A stretch of DNA of 64,000 bases, from the NCBI GenBank assembly GCA_963753685.1, contig CAVWDE010000002.1, positions 310,001 through 374,000 of the forward strand. The letters run 5' to 3'. The DNA is from DATAOG01 sp963753685 (GTDB lineage: Bacteria; Pseudomonadota; Alphaproteobacteria; Geminicoccales; Geminicoccaceae). A program made the translations under genes and the position numbers. The first letter of the stretch is position 1. Each line of letters opens with the position of its first letter. Positions 7,348-20,015 of the stretch are shown one piece after another. The notes beneath the pieces are model-generated. The model did no database searches. It was not told where the DNA came from and was given only the letters and a program-made list of their open reading frames with translations.

Positions 7348-9388
7348 TTACCTCAGGGCAGCGTTGATTGCTCCGATCAGGCCGATCCACTGCTGGCGTT
7401 CCGTGTCGGAAAGATCATACGCACTGTGGTCGCGCGTCCAGCGCAGAAAAGCCTTCGCGAGCCTGTATTTCGAAAAATCTTTTATCGCGCCCTCGAAGAT
7501 ATCGACGATCGGCCTGCTGGGTTGCGATGTCGCGTCACTTCCGATGTTCCATCCCAGATCGCGCGCGGCAACCGTTGCAAGCGTGTCCCGCAAAGTATCC
7601 TCGATCTCCGGTTTCGCAATACCACCTTCGATGAAATCCTTCGTACGCAAAATGCGCTTGTGGCCGAGTCTGTGAACCAGAACGTCCTGGTTCGCTGCTT
7701 GGTCGCCGGCGTTATCCGAATCGAGGAGCGCCGCCACTTTTAAATTGTGGGCATGCAAGATCGTTGCATAATAGACGACTTTGCCTGCCGTGCTGGCGGG
7801 TATGAGCGCAATCTTGCTGTTTAGGATCGCCACGCCCGCGTCGCGGAGAAGAGCTGCGACGGCCTCTACGTACCAGTAGTCTGTGAGGCCCTCCAGCACC
7901 AGATTTCGAAGTTGGGAGAACAGGCTCTGCGCTAAGTCGTATTCTGGCGCCTCCTGCAATGCAGCAGCGCTTTGGTCGGCGGATCTAACCGAGGGATGCG
8001 CCCTAGGCCTAAGTCCCGTCGTCATCTGCACTACCCGCACAGATCAAGTTCGTCGGCCGCAACGAGAAACGACGAGTGAGTTTGTACAAGTTTGATTGTT
8101 TTCAGCGAAACATGAAATCTCATCGAAATCGCGTTGCTTCAGTCCATGTAGACTTAGGCCGGGGCTCGTCAAGAAGTAAGATCGCGTTCTCGTGTTTATT
8201 TGCAGCTTCCGCGAAGAATACAATGAAAATCGATACCAACCATGAAATCCTCTCCGACGTTGGTCAAGCTCGACCTCCACTCCGAGCTCGTCCTCAACCA
8301 CCACTTTAAGATACTGTGCGTCCGCTTGTATGCGCACTTTTCAGCCTCGGCTCGATCGGGATTGGGATTTACACTGACCGAATTTCTCTCGTCAAATGGA
8401 CACTCGCAGCGTTGAGTTGGTAAGTTCGTTTGTCTAGTTGATCACGATAGGCCTGCAGCGTTTGAGGTTGGTTCGGATCGGGTTCCGCCGCTCTACCGAG
8501 ATCCGAGAGAGAACGTGCCGTGAAACCAAGTAGTTGCAGAAGGCATGAGTTGCCATAGTCATATTGTTCGTCGTCCAGCACTTTAGTCTCAAGTCGATCA
8601 GCAAGATGATTGAGATGAATTAACACCCGCACACGAAAGTAATTGTTGAACAGCACAAAGATGGGAAAGGCGATCATGTAATATCGTCAAAACTACGTTG
8701 CGATCTTCCCAAATTCGCACTTGATATGTTAAATTATTGAGACGCGTTTCTTCTTTGTCACCGCTTCCGTCGACTAGTTGTTCTGCAGAATAGAGCCACT
8801 CCTTCAAACGAGTCGCCTCATCTCCTCGGAGGATCGCATCCTCTCGCCAGCCGCGTGTGATTCCCGCAAGTCTGTCACTCGGTTTCAAATTACTATCGTC
8901 GCTTTCCATCGTCCTGGAAGCACGCTGATCCATGTGTGCGGCAAGACGAGACAGATCCTTTCGAAGGTCGCCATAGCGTGGTATCGTTGGCGCGTTGATC
9001 AGGCGGTGGGTACAGTTGTTAGCGAGATAACGAGTGAATTCATATTCACAGCTTTTGAATGGTGCTGGGAGCAGCGCCTTGTCGGTCTCATCCAGGGCGA
9101 ATGTAGCCGTGACACTGGTGCTCGCTCGGGGTCGACCCTCCCGGCCGATATGTCATTATAGAGGTGGGATAATCTCGCAGCGAATCAAACCCTTGTCGTG
9201 CTTAGGTGCGGGGATCTGCTGAAGGGCTTGGTCGTGCCTTAGGTGCGTGGATCTGCTGAAGGGCTTGCAAAATCGCCGACTTCCTGCTCATTCGGGCCTA
9301 CGAGTATCGTCTTTGCGTGCTCGATCTCGAATTCACCCGTATCTCGTATGCAGCGATAGTTTTGGATTTGGGCTTTCTTCAGTCTCAT
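7348..9388 (-). pseudogene. Decayed OLD-family ATP-dependent nuclease (AAA ATPase plus TOPRIM)
   Basis: Reading the minus strand across frames rebuilds one gene of about 650-680 aa. It opens at ATG 9388 after GGGAGG with RLKKAQIQNYRCIRDTGEFE, then TILVGPNE; adding one g and one a restores Walker A as GPNEAGKSAILQAL. ATPase fragments continue (ATFALDETDKALLPAPF, WEDRNVVLTIL, LLQLLGFTARSLSDLGRA, VVVEDELGVEVELDQR), then SPGLSLHGLKQRD (probably LLDEPGLSLHG before damage). The TOPRIM end is intact in one frame from 8040 to 7348: LVLEGLTDYWYVEA with the metal-binding Glu, and LLDSDNAGDQ. OLD-family proteins are phage-defence nucleases. Several indels and a 36-bp duplication break it. GC is clearly lower than in neighbours, indicating acquired DNA. 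Confidence 0.72.
9196..9267. repeat. Direct tandem duplication of about 36 bp in the OLD-family pseudogene
   Basis: Two adjacent copies of a 35-36 base segment containing ggatctgctgaagggcttg, at 9196-9231 and 9232-9267, differ by one indel and one substitution. In the coding strand each copy encodes the ALQQI-x-APK stretch right after Walker A, so the duplication is an extra lesion in the gene. Confidence 0.8.
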
Positions 9389-9741
9389 GCTTAACCTCCC
9401 TCGGGTGGGGAGTCTCCCACTGGTAGCCTTCGCGAGCGCATTGATCGCACAATGCGCGTTCGTTCAGGGTCGTCGTTCCAACCGAAGAAATGAGACGCGA
9501 TGGTCGCCAATCCAGCTTTTTGAATGGATTCGAGGCAAATTCGAGCGCGAATGCCAGTCATTGAGCCCGATTGATGATGCGTGGAGGCGGATCAATCGGG
9601 GTGCCGGAGCACCGTCGCACCAGTGGCGCAAAGCGACCGGTCGGTGGCGCACAAGTGGCGCGTCGGTGTCGCCTTTTTGCGACGGAAGTGTGCACCGATG
9701 GCACACTTCCGTCGCCTAGTTCGGCCTGCAGGCGCCGCCTG
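9389..9741. other. Intergenic region between the OLD-family remnant and hppA
   Basis: 353 bases with no gene I can support; small ORFs on both strands resemble nothing known. Its main landmark is the long hairpin at 9679-9715. Confidence 0.6.
9679..9715. repeat. Perfect 15-bp inverted repeat with 7-base loop
   Basis: Arm gcgacggaagtgtgc at 9679-9693 and its exact complement at 9701-9715. It lies 26 bases past the stop of hppA in the direction of hppA transcription, so it could stop or protect that transcript. In that direction it is followed by an A-run, not a T-run, so it is not a textbook intrinsic terminator. It also marks the edge of the accessory island. Confidence 0.75.
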
Positions 9742-11836
<2,095 letters not shown>

Positions 11837-12017
11837 CGTTTTTCTCGTCCCTCTGCGGCTGCGCTGCGCCCCGGGCCGACCCCGTCCGGACGCCGCCGCG
11901 GAACCTAGAAGAACCACGTCCGGGTGACAAGCACGCGCCTCGCGGCGGATGCGGAAGCGTGGTGCCGATGGCATCACCGCGAAGGCGCGGGCCCGGCGTC
12001 GGGCAACGGGCTTCGTG

Positions 12018-14385
12018 CTATCCTTTGGCGACGCCTAAGGGCGGAGCGATGCCCGGGGTCCGGATGCTCGTCGCCAGGCTTTCGCGGAGCCGCGCGATTA
12101 CGACTCGCAACAACTCCTCGGCCTCGCCGAAGCGGCCGAGCGCTACCAGCGTGGTTGCCAGACGGTGGCCGCTCCTCAGCGTGCTCGGGTGGACAGGCCC
12201 CAGCGCCCCTTCCTGCTCGGCACCGACGGAGCGAAGCTGCCGCTCACTCTTCGTACCGTCCGAACCGCAGAGGATCGCCCCGCGCAGCGAGTGGGTGACG
12301 AGCGTGCCGAGGTCGGGGCTCTGCTCGCGAGGCGGAGGATGCCCGGCCGCTTGTCGGTGCCGTCGATCTCGGCGAGCGCCTGGTCGTAGCGGCCGAGGCT
12401 TTGGAGGATGGACGCGCGCAGGTGGCGGGTGCTGAGGGTAGAGGGGTGCGTCGGGCCGCGGTCGGGGCTCTGCTCCATGAGAGGAAGAATGCCCGGCCGC
12501 TTGTCGGTGCCGTCGATCTCGGCGAGCGCCTGGTCGTAGCGGCCGAGGCTTTGGAGGATGGACGCGCGCAGGTGGCGGGTGCTGAGGGTAGAGGGGTGCG
12601 TCGGGCCGCGGTCGGGGCTCTGCTCCATGAGAGACAGAATGCCCGGCCGCTTGTCGGTGCCGTCGATCTCGGCGAGCGCCTGGTCGTAGCGGCCGAGGCT
12701 GTGAAGGATGGACGCGCGCAGGTGGCGGGTGCTGAGGGTAGAGGGGTGCGTCGGGCCGCGGTCGGGGCTCTGCTCCATGGACAGGAAGAATGCCCGGCCG
12801 CTTGTCGGTGCCGTCGATCTCGGCGAGCGCCTGGTCGTAGCGGCCGAGGCTGTGGAGGATGGACGCGCGCAGGGAGCGGGCGGGGAGGGTAGAGGGGTGC
12901 GTCGGGCCGCGGTCGGGGCTCTGCTCCATGGAGAGAAAGAATGCCCGGCCGCTCGTCGGTGCCGTCGATCTCGGCGAGCGCCTGGTCGTAGCGGCCAAGG
13001 CTGTGGAGGATCGAGGCGCGCAGGGAGCGGGCGGGGAGGGTAGAGGGGTGCGTCGGGCCGCGGTCGGGGCTCTGCTCCATGAGAGACAGAATGCCCGGCC
13101 GCTGGTCGGTGCCGTCGATCTCGGCGAGCGCCTGGTCGTAGCGGCCGAGGCTGTAGGAGGATGGACGGCGCGCAGGTGGCGGGTGCTGAGGGTACGAGGG
13201 GTGCGTCGGGCCGATGTCGGGGCTGCTGCTCCTTGGAGCAGAAAGAATGCCCGGCCGCTCGTCGGTGCCGTCGATCTCGGCGAGCGCCTGGTCGTAGCGG
13301 CCAAGGCTGTGGAGGATCGACGGCGCGCAGCGAGCGGGTCGGCAGAGGGTACTGGGGTGCGTCGGGCCGATGTCGGGGCTCTGCTCCTGGAGAGAAAGAA
13401 TGCCCGGCCGCTTCTCGGTGCCGTCGATCTCGGCGAGCGCCGGGTCGTAGCGGCCGAGGCTTTTGAGGATGAGGGCGCGCAGCCAGCGGGTGGCGAGGGT
13501 ATCGCGGTGCGTCGGGCCGACGTCGGGGCTCTGCTCCTGGAGAGAAAGAATGCCCGGCCGCTTCTCGGTGCCGTCGATCTCGGCGAGCGCCGGGGCTGAG
13601 CGGCCAAAGCGTTCGAGCGCCCTCGCGCGCTCGTATCCTGCTGTTAGGGCCAGCGGTTCCTTGTCGCCCAGGGTCCAGCGCCGCGCGGAGAGGAAGGCGA
13701 TGTCGGCGAGGGCGTGGGCATGCTGATAGTGGCCGCGGCCGTAGGCGGTGCTGGCGTCGGCAAGGAGGGAGGCGACGGCCTCTCGCGTCCGTGGGAGGCC
13801 GTAGTAGCCGACCGAATCGTCCTCGGGCACGAACACGTCGTCGGTGAACTGCACGTGCTCGAAGGGCCGTTCGCCGCGGAGTTGCTGGATCTCTTTCAGG
13901 AGCTCGCCGGCTTCGCCATGGCGCGGGTCCAGGTGGAAGGCGAGTAGCGCGAACCGCTCGGCGGGGACGAGGTGCCGGTCGCGATCCTGCTCGGTGACCA
14001 GCCCGAGATGGAAGTGGGCGATCTGGCGAGCCATCTCGCTCAGCCGGGCGCCCTCGCTCTCCAAGTAGCGGCGCAGCGCGCGGATCGCGGCTTCCTCGTT
14101 GTCGTCCAGGCGCTCTCGCCGGGCGAGTTCCCAGGCCGCCTCCGGCAGACGCTCTTTCAGACGATCGACCGTGTTCTTGAGTGCGGCGATGTCCTTTTCG
14201 AGCCGCTCGTTGGTTTCCTCGAATTCCCGGCGGATCCGGTAGGCCTTGTCGACGAACCTGTGGCGCAGCCAGAGGAACCCGGGCACGGCGATCCCGATCA
14301 GGGCAGCTGCGAGCGCAAGCGGCGGCCCGAGCCAGGGGTATTGCTCCCCCACGGCTTTGAGCGAGGCCAGGAATGTGCTCAGCAT
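12018..14385 (-). CDS. Membrane-anchored protein with 50-residue TPR-like repeats (several frame breaks)
   Basis: From ATG 14385 the protein has an N-terminal transmembrane segment (about residues 20-42), a coiled-coil stretch (REFEETNERLEKDIAALKN), a globular part up to about residue 260, then repeats of the type ALAEIDGTDKRPGILSLMEQ with a GPTHPSTL turn and SLGRYDQ, a TPR-like pattern with an unusually long unit. A final TPR-like unit (LVALGRFGEAEELLRVV) ends at 12018. Frame changes occur near 12930, 12783 and 12320; the repeats themselves stay recognisable. Function unknown; TPR arrays usually mediate protein contacts. Its neighbours give no hint. Confidence 0.6.
12340..13600. repeat. Nine-copy tandem array of about 150-bp units
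   Basis: The marker cgtcgatctcggcgagcgcc recurs at 12361, 12511, 12661, 12812, 12963, 13113, 13269, 13422 and 13572, spaced 150, 150, 151, 151, 150, 156, 153 and 150 bases. Copies on the low-coordinate side are almost identical, those on the high side more diverged. The array encodes the 50-aa repeats of the surrounding gene; off-150 spacings coincide with frame breaks. Confidence 0.92.
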
Positions 14386-14526
14386 GGGACCCGGCGGCCC
14401 TGACCGTTAGGCCCGGACATACGCTTCTGGCGGCTTCGCTGCCATGCCTTGGCCTCGAAATCACAAGTCTCATCCGGCAGAATAGCAGCCTTACCTAAAA
14501 TTGCATCAGGCCACCCGGCGGCAATC

Positions 14527-15795
<1,269 letters not shown>

Positions 15796-15847
15796 GGGAC
15801 GCTCCGGTCGGGCCGCGCTGGCGCCCTTGCGAAGGCGCGATCCCGGG

Positions 15848-16846
15848 CTAGGGCTCGCCCGCTCGGCCTCCGAGCACGAACAGGGTGACCTCGGGCGGGC
15901 AGTTGAAGCGCACCGGCAGGCTCGACAGCCCGGCGCCCGGGCTGGTGTAGCCGGTCATCGCCCGATAGCGCCAGAGGCCACGGGCAAGGCGCCGGTGGCG
16001 CGAGAGGTTGGTCGTCACCGGCCGGCCGCCCGGCAGGCAGACCTGACCGGCGTGGGTGTGGCCGCAGAGATAGAGGTCGTAGCCCGCGGCCGCGGCCTCG
16101 CCCGCGAACTCCGGCGAATGCACGAGCGCCAGGCCGAACATGCCGGGCTCGAGCGCGCCGAGCGCGGCCGCGGCCGCCGGCGTGTAGAAGCGGTGCACGT
16201 CGTCGAGCCCGGTCACCAGGATCTCGGCGCCGCCGCGCCCGAGGCGCCGGCTGCGGTTGACCAGGACCTCGAAGCCCAGCCGCTGCAGCGGCGCCACCAT
16301 GTCGGCGCAATCGTGATTGCCGAGGGTTGCAAGGAAACCGTCGGCCGCCTCGACCGAGCGCCGGATCGCCGCCAGCGGCTCGAGGATCGCGGTCTCGGTG
16401 AAGGGACCGCGGTCGTTGGCGCGGAAGTCGCCGGTGCAGACGCACAGGTCGACCTCGAGGCCGGCGACCCGTTCCAGGAGCGTGGCCGCGAGGCCGGGCG
16501 CGGCATCGAGATGCGGGTCGGCGATGTGCAGCACGCGGTAGCCCCGGAACGCGTCCGGCAGGCCCGGCAGCTCGAGGGCGAGGGTGCGCAGGCGCAGGTC
16601 CAGGCCGTTGGCCACGCCGCGACGCCAGAGGCCGGTGAGCAGCAGACCGAGACGGAACGCCTCGAGCGCCGGCCGCGGCGTGCCGCCTGCGCGCCGGAAG
16701 CCGTCTGGCGTGCTGCGGCGTCGCGATTGCTCCAACGCCCGCCGACGCTCGTCCCAGACGGCGTGCGCCGCCGCCGGATCAGGCGCGCGCCCGGGGCGTG
16801 GGCCGGCACCCAGCGCGAGCTCCACATCCAGCACCTGCGAGGCCAT
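15848..16846 (-). CDS. Metallophosphoesterase (YkuE-like)
   Basis: 332-aa calcineurin-like phosphoesterase. Metal-ligand motifs appear in order: HIADPHLD, CTGDFRAND, TLGNHD, LVHSP and LCGHTHAGQV. It resembles the YaeI/YkuE branch that can act on lipid A precursors or phospholipids, but the substrate is not shown. ATG at 16846 follows GGAGG at eight bases; a GTG nine bases earlier is less likely. The first 80 residues have no recognised domain. Confidence 0.85.
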   Translation of the reverse strand: MASQVLDVELALGAGPRPGRAPDPAAAHAVWDERRRALEQSRRRSTPDGFRRAGGTPRPALEAFRLGLLLTGLWRRGVANGLDLRLRTLALELPGLPDAFRGYRVLHIADPHLDAAPGLAATLLERVAGLEVDLCVCTGDFRANDRGPFTETAILEPLAAIRRSVEAADGFLATLGNHDCADMVAPLQRLGFEVLVNRSRRLGRGGAEILVTGLDDVHRFYTPAAAAALGALEPGMFGLALVHSPEFAGEAAAAGYDLYLCGHTHAGQVCLPGGRPVTTNLSRHRRLARGLWRYRAMTGYTSPGAGLSSLPVRFNCPPEVTLFVLGGRAGEP

Positions 16847-16988
16847 TCGAACCACCTCCAGACGTCCCCCGACCCGGATGACGGGCCGAGCCTAGGGAAT
16901 CCCGGTCGCCGCTGTATAGAACGAATCCGGCCTCCAGAGCCAAGACCGGCGCGCCAGCGCGGCACCGGCGGTCCGGCGGCGCCAGCGC

Positions 16989-17984
16989 TCAGAACCAGCC
17001 GGCGCGCCGGAAGCGATAGTACAGATAGCTGCAGACCCCGACCACACTGACCATGACCGCGGGATAGCCGTAGGGCAGGCGGAGCTCGGGCATGTCCTGG
17101 AAGTTCATGCCATAGAGGCCGAACACCGCGGTCGGCATGGCGAGGATCGCCGCCCAGCCGGCAAGCTTCTTCATGACGTCGTTCTGGCGCACCGAGGCGA
17201 GCAGAAGATTGGTCTCCATCACCGAGTTGAGCAGCTCGCGCAGATCGTCGATCGCCTCGCCGACCCGGATCACGTGGTCGCGCACGTCGCGGAAATAGGG
17301 GTGCATGTTCTCGCCGACCTCGGGCACGTCGAAGCGGGTCAGCCGGTCGCAGATCTCGAGCAGGGGGGCGACCGCGCGCCGCATGGTCAACAGCTCGCGG
17401 CGCAGGTCGTAGATGCGCTCGATGTCCCGGCTGTCGGGATCGTGCCCGACCACCTCGACCTCGAGCGCGTCGACCTCGGCCTCGAGCGCGTGCACGATCG
17501 GCAAATAGTTGTCGACTACGAAGTCCATGAGCGAATAGAGCACGAAGCTTTCGCCCAGGCGCAGCATCGCCGGCGCGTTCTCGCAGCGCGCCCGCACCTC
17601 GGCGTAGGAGAGCGACGGCCCGTGGCGCACCGTGACCACGTAGCCCTTGCCGACGAAGATGTGGGTCTCGCCGAGCTCGATCTTGCACTCGCGCAGCTGG
17701 GCGGTGCGCAGGACCACGAACAGGGAGCCGTCGTAGACTTCGAGCTTGGGCCGCTGATGGGCGTGGAGGGCGTCCTCGATCGCGAGGTCGTCCAGCCAGA
17801 ACCGGTTCTGCACCCTGCGCAGCAGGTCCTCGTCCGGCTCGTGCAGGCCGAGCCAGACGAAATGGTCGCGCCCGACATCGCCGTCCGGCCCCAGGTCGCG
17901 GATCGGCTCACCAACCTGCTCGGCCGCGATGTTGACCAGGCGACGCCCGTCCTGATAGGCGGCACAGTTCACCACCATCCGCAT
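16989..17984 (-). CDS. corA: CorA-family magnesium/divalent-cation transporter
   Basis: 331-aa CorA-type channel: a long cytoplasmic N-terminal domain, a stalk helix, then two C-terminal transmembrane helices with the selectivity motif FGLYGMNF before the last helix. ATG at 17984 is preceded by GGGAG at nine bases; the in-frame TTG at 17990 is too close to that site. A GC-rich tandem-repeat tract lies upstream. Confidence 0.9.
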   Translation of the reverse strand: MRMVVNCAAYQDGRRLVNIAAEQVGEPIRDLGPDGDVGRDHFVWLGLHEPDEDLLRRVQNRFWLDDLAIEDALHAHQRPKLEVYDGSLFVVLRTAQLRECKIELGETHIFVGKGYVVTVRHGPSLSYAEVRARCENAPAMLRLGESFVLYSLMDFVVDNYLPIVHALEAEVDALEVEVVGHDPDSRDIERIYDLRRELLTMRRAVAPLLEICDRLTRFDVPEVGENMHPYFRDVRDHVIRVGEAIDDLRELLNSVMETNLLLASVRQNDVMKKLAGWAAILAMPTAVFGLYGMNFQDMPELRLPYGYPAVMVSVVGVCSYLYYRFRRAGWF

Positions 17985-18336
17985 CGGCAAAAGCTCCCGA
18001 ACGCCCTTACGGTGCCGCGGAGTATAGGATCGCGAACCGTTCCCGCTCTCTTAAGACGGCCCGCGCAGGCTTGGACGATAGCGGGTGCGGACGATAGCGG
18101 GTGCGGACGGGGGCGGTGCAGACGGGGGCGGTGCAGACGGGGGCGGTGCGGACGGGGACGAGAGCGGTCGAGAGCGCGCGGGGCGATCTCAGGGGACGGC
18201 CTGGCAGCTTTTCGCTCGCGGTTCCGGATCCGAGGCAAAGAGGGGCGCCTGAGGCCGCTCCGCGCTTGCCAGACGGCAGCGCCTGCACCGGCGGCCGGCC
18301 GGTGCAGGCATATGCGTCGAAAGGCGAAGACGCCGG
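17985..18336. other. Intergenic region upstream of corA containing a minisatellite
   Basis: 352 bases between the start of corA and the end of the Cache-domain gene. Most of it is the 15-16 bp repeat array; no gene is credible. Confidence 0.65.
18073..18159. repeat. 15/16-bp tandem repeats upstream of corA
   Basis: Two 16-bp units (ggacgatagcgggtgc at 18073 and 18089) are followed by three 15-bp units of the type agacgggggcggtgc at 18105, 18120 and 18135 and a degenerate sixth. The array starts 89 bases from the corA start codon and could affect its leader or promoter. Confidence 0.88.
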
Positions 18337-18813
18337 TTACTTGTAGTAGCCGACGCCGCAGACCTGGTCGGCGACCTTGGTCACGTAGGACGCTTTCGGC
18401 ACGGACTCGGTCTCGCCCGGGCGCGGCCACACGTACTCGACGACATTGAACTCGCCCGGCACGGCCGCCGCGTAGATCGCTTCGCCGAGCTTCATGCCGG
18501 CCTTGTCGGTGATGTCGCGCATGCTCTGCCCGACCAGAGCGGGCTTGGCGCCGTGTGCGGTCATGATGCCATCGGCACCGCCGCAGAACACATACAGGTC
18601 GCGGTCCTTGAAGCCGTCGGTGCCGGCGGTGAACGCCGCGAGCGCCGCCGCCTGATCCGCGTCGACCGCGACGACGGCGCGCTCGAGCATCGCCTTGGCC
18701 TCGTCGGCGGTGCCGCCCTGGTCAGCCCATGCGCCTTGATTCGCGGCGACGAGCAGCCCCAGAAAGGCCAGCCCGGCGACCGCAGGGTAGAACCTCTTCA
18801 GCGAATTCTTCAT
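18337..18813 (-). CDS. Secreted single-Cache-domain protein
   Basis: 158-aa protein with an N-terminal signal peptide (MKNSLKRFYPAVAGLAFLGL, cleavage near AWA). The mature part has the small Cache-sensor pattern seen next to or within chemoreceptors: KAMLERAVVAV, DLYVFCGGADG, MTAHGAKPALVGQSMRDI, and a C-terminal SYVTKVADQVCGVGYYK. Stand-alone versions are probably periplasmic ligand binders. The start at 18813 is fixed by the signal sequence and an upstream purine-rich GGAGAGGGAC. Confidence 0.8.
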   Translation of the reverse strand: MKNSLKRFYPAVAGLAFLGLLVAANQGAWADQGGTADEAKAMLERAVVAVDADQAAALAAFTAGTDGFKDRDLYVFCGGADGIMTAHGAKPALVGQSMRDITDKAGMKLGEAIYAAAVPGEFNVVEYVWPRPGETESVPKASYVTKVADQVCGVGYYK

Positions 18814-19136
18814 TGGTAAGTCCCTCTCCTGACACGTGATTACCAAATAACAGCACGAGCGCCTTAACACCCGCCAAAATCACCGCTGCCATGGCGCAGC
18901 GCGCTTTAGCGACAACTCTGAACCGACATTATCGATATGCCAGCAGCTGATGCGCAAGACTGGCCTGATCGACGGGACATAGCAAGTTTTTTCTGTCCAA
19001 ACGCGCGATAATATCAGCCATCCGATACCTCGTCTGAGAAACCGGGGCGAGCCAGCGCATGCCGATCGGCGGTGGATTGAGCTTGTACAGGGCGCACCCG
19101 CGCTGGCAGCATCGGCCGACCCCTTGCGAGGCGACG
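18814..19136. other. Intergenic region between the divergent Cache and HMCES genes
   Basis: 323 bases, less GC-rich than the flanks, presumably holding both divergent promoters. A short T-run occurs near 18987. I see no gene. Confidence 0.5.
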
Positions 19137-19835
19137 ATGTGCGGACGCTATCTGTTGACGACGCCGGTCGATGCGCTGGCGCAGCTGTTCCGGTTCAGCG
19201 AGCGGCCGAACCTCGGGCCGCGCTACAATATCGCGCCGACCCAGGACGTGCCGATCGTGCGCCTGAGCCGGGAGGGCGACCGGCGCGAGCTGATCCCCGA
19301 GTTGATCATGGTGCGCTGGGGCCTCGTGCCCTATTGGGCAGACGATCCGAAGATCGGCAACCGGCTGATCAACGCCCGCGCCGAGACCATCGAGCGCACG
19401 CCTGCGTTCCGCGAGGCTTTTCGGCGACGCCGCTGCCTGGTGCCGGCCGATGGCTTCTTCGAGTGGCGCAAGGAGGGCAGGCAGCGGCAGCCGCTGCTGA
19501 TCCGGCGCCGGGACCAGGCGCCGTTCGCGTTCGCCGGCCTGTGGGAGCGCTGGAAGCAGCCGGATGGCGGCGCGCTGCGCTCCTGCACGATCGTGACCTG
19601 CCCGCCGAACGCGCTGATAGCACCCGTGCATGACCGCATGCCGGTGATCCTGGCGCAGGACGAGCATGACGCCTGGCTGGACCCCGAGGCGGGCGGCCGC
19701 GAGCTGCTCCGGCCCTGTCCTCCGGATTGGCTCGAGGCCATCCCGGTCAGTCCGCGGGTCAACAGCCCGGCCAACGATGATCCCGAGTGCATCGCGCCGA
19801 TGGCCGGTGCGGCCGAGCAGCCGCGCCTGATCTGA
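19137..19835 (+). CDS. yedK: HMCES/YedK abasic-site DNA-protein crosslinking protein (SRAP family)
   Basis: 232-aa SRAP-domain protein. Cys2, immediately after the initiator Met (MCGRYLL), is the residue that forms a covalent bond with abasic sites in single-stranded DNA. RYNIAPTQDVPIV, WGLVPYWADDP, NARAETIE, CLVPADGFFEWRK and a C-terminal HDRMPVIL follow in family order. Start 19137 is required to place Cys at position 2. Confidence 0.93.
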   Translation: MCGRYLLTTPVDALAQLFRFSERPNLGPRYNIAPTQDVPIVRLSREGDRRELIPELIMVRWGLVPYWADDPKIGNRLINARAETIERTPAFREAFRRRRCLVPADGFFEWRKEGRQRQPLLIRRRDQAPFAFAGLWERWKQPDGGALRSCTIVTCPPNALIAPVHDRMPVILAQDEHDAWLDPEAGGRELLRPCPPDWLEAIPVSPRVNSPANDDPECIAPMAGAAEQPRLI

Positions 19836-20015
19836 GCGCGCCCGCGCCGCGAAGCGCGACTCGGGGGAGCGGTTCCCCTCTTGCATTTTATCCACAGTTG
19901 CTTTGTCATGGAACTGTCGCATGACCATATCGGCAGGCGGACGCCGTTTCCCCGATCTGGGGGCGGAGGGGTGGAGGGGCGGCCGGACGCCAACGATTCG
20001 GCCACGAACGAAGCC

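Noticed and set aside
8076..9161. Several plus-strand frames over the OLD-family remnant
   Set aside because: The minus strand gives coherent ATPase and TOPRIM motifs across the same bases.
9679..9715. Intrinsic terminator for hppA
   Set aside because: No T-run follows in the hppA direction, so it was kept only as an inverted repeat.
12340..13600. CRISPR-like appearance of the regular repeat array
   Set aside because: Units are 150 bp with no unique spacers, and they encode a continuous protein repeat.
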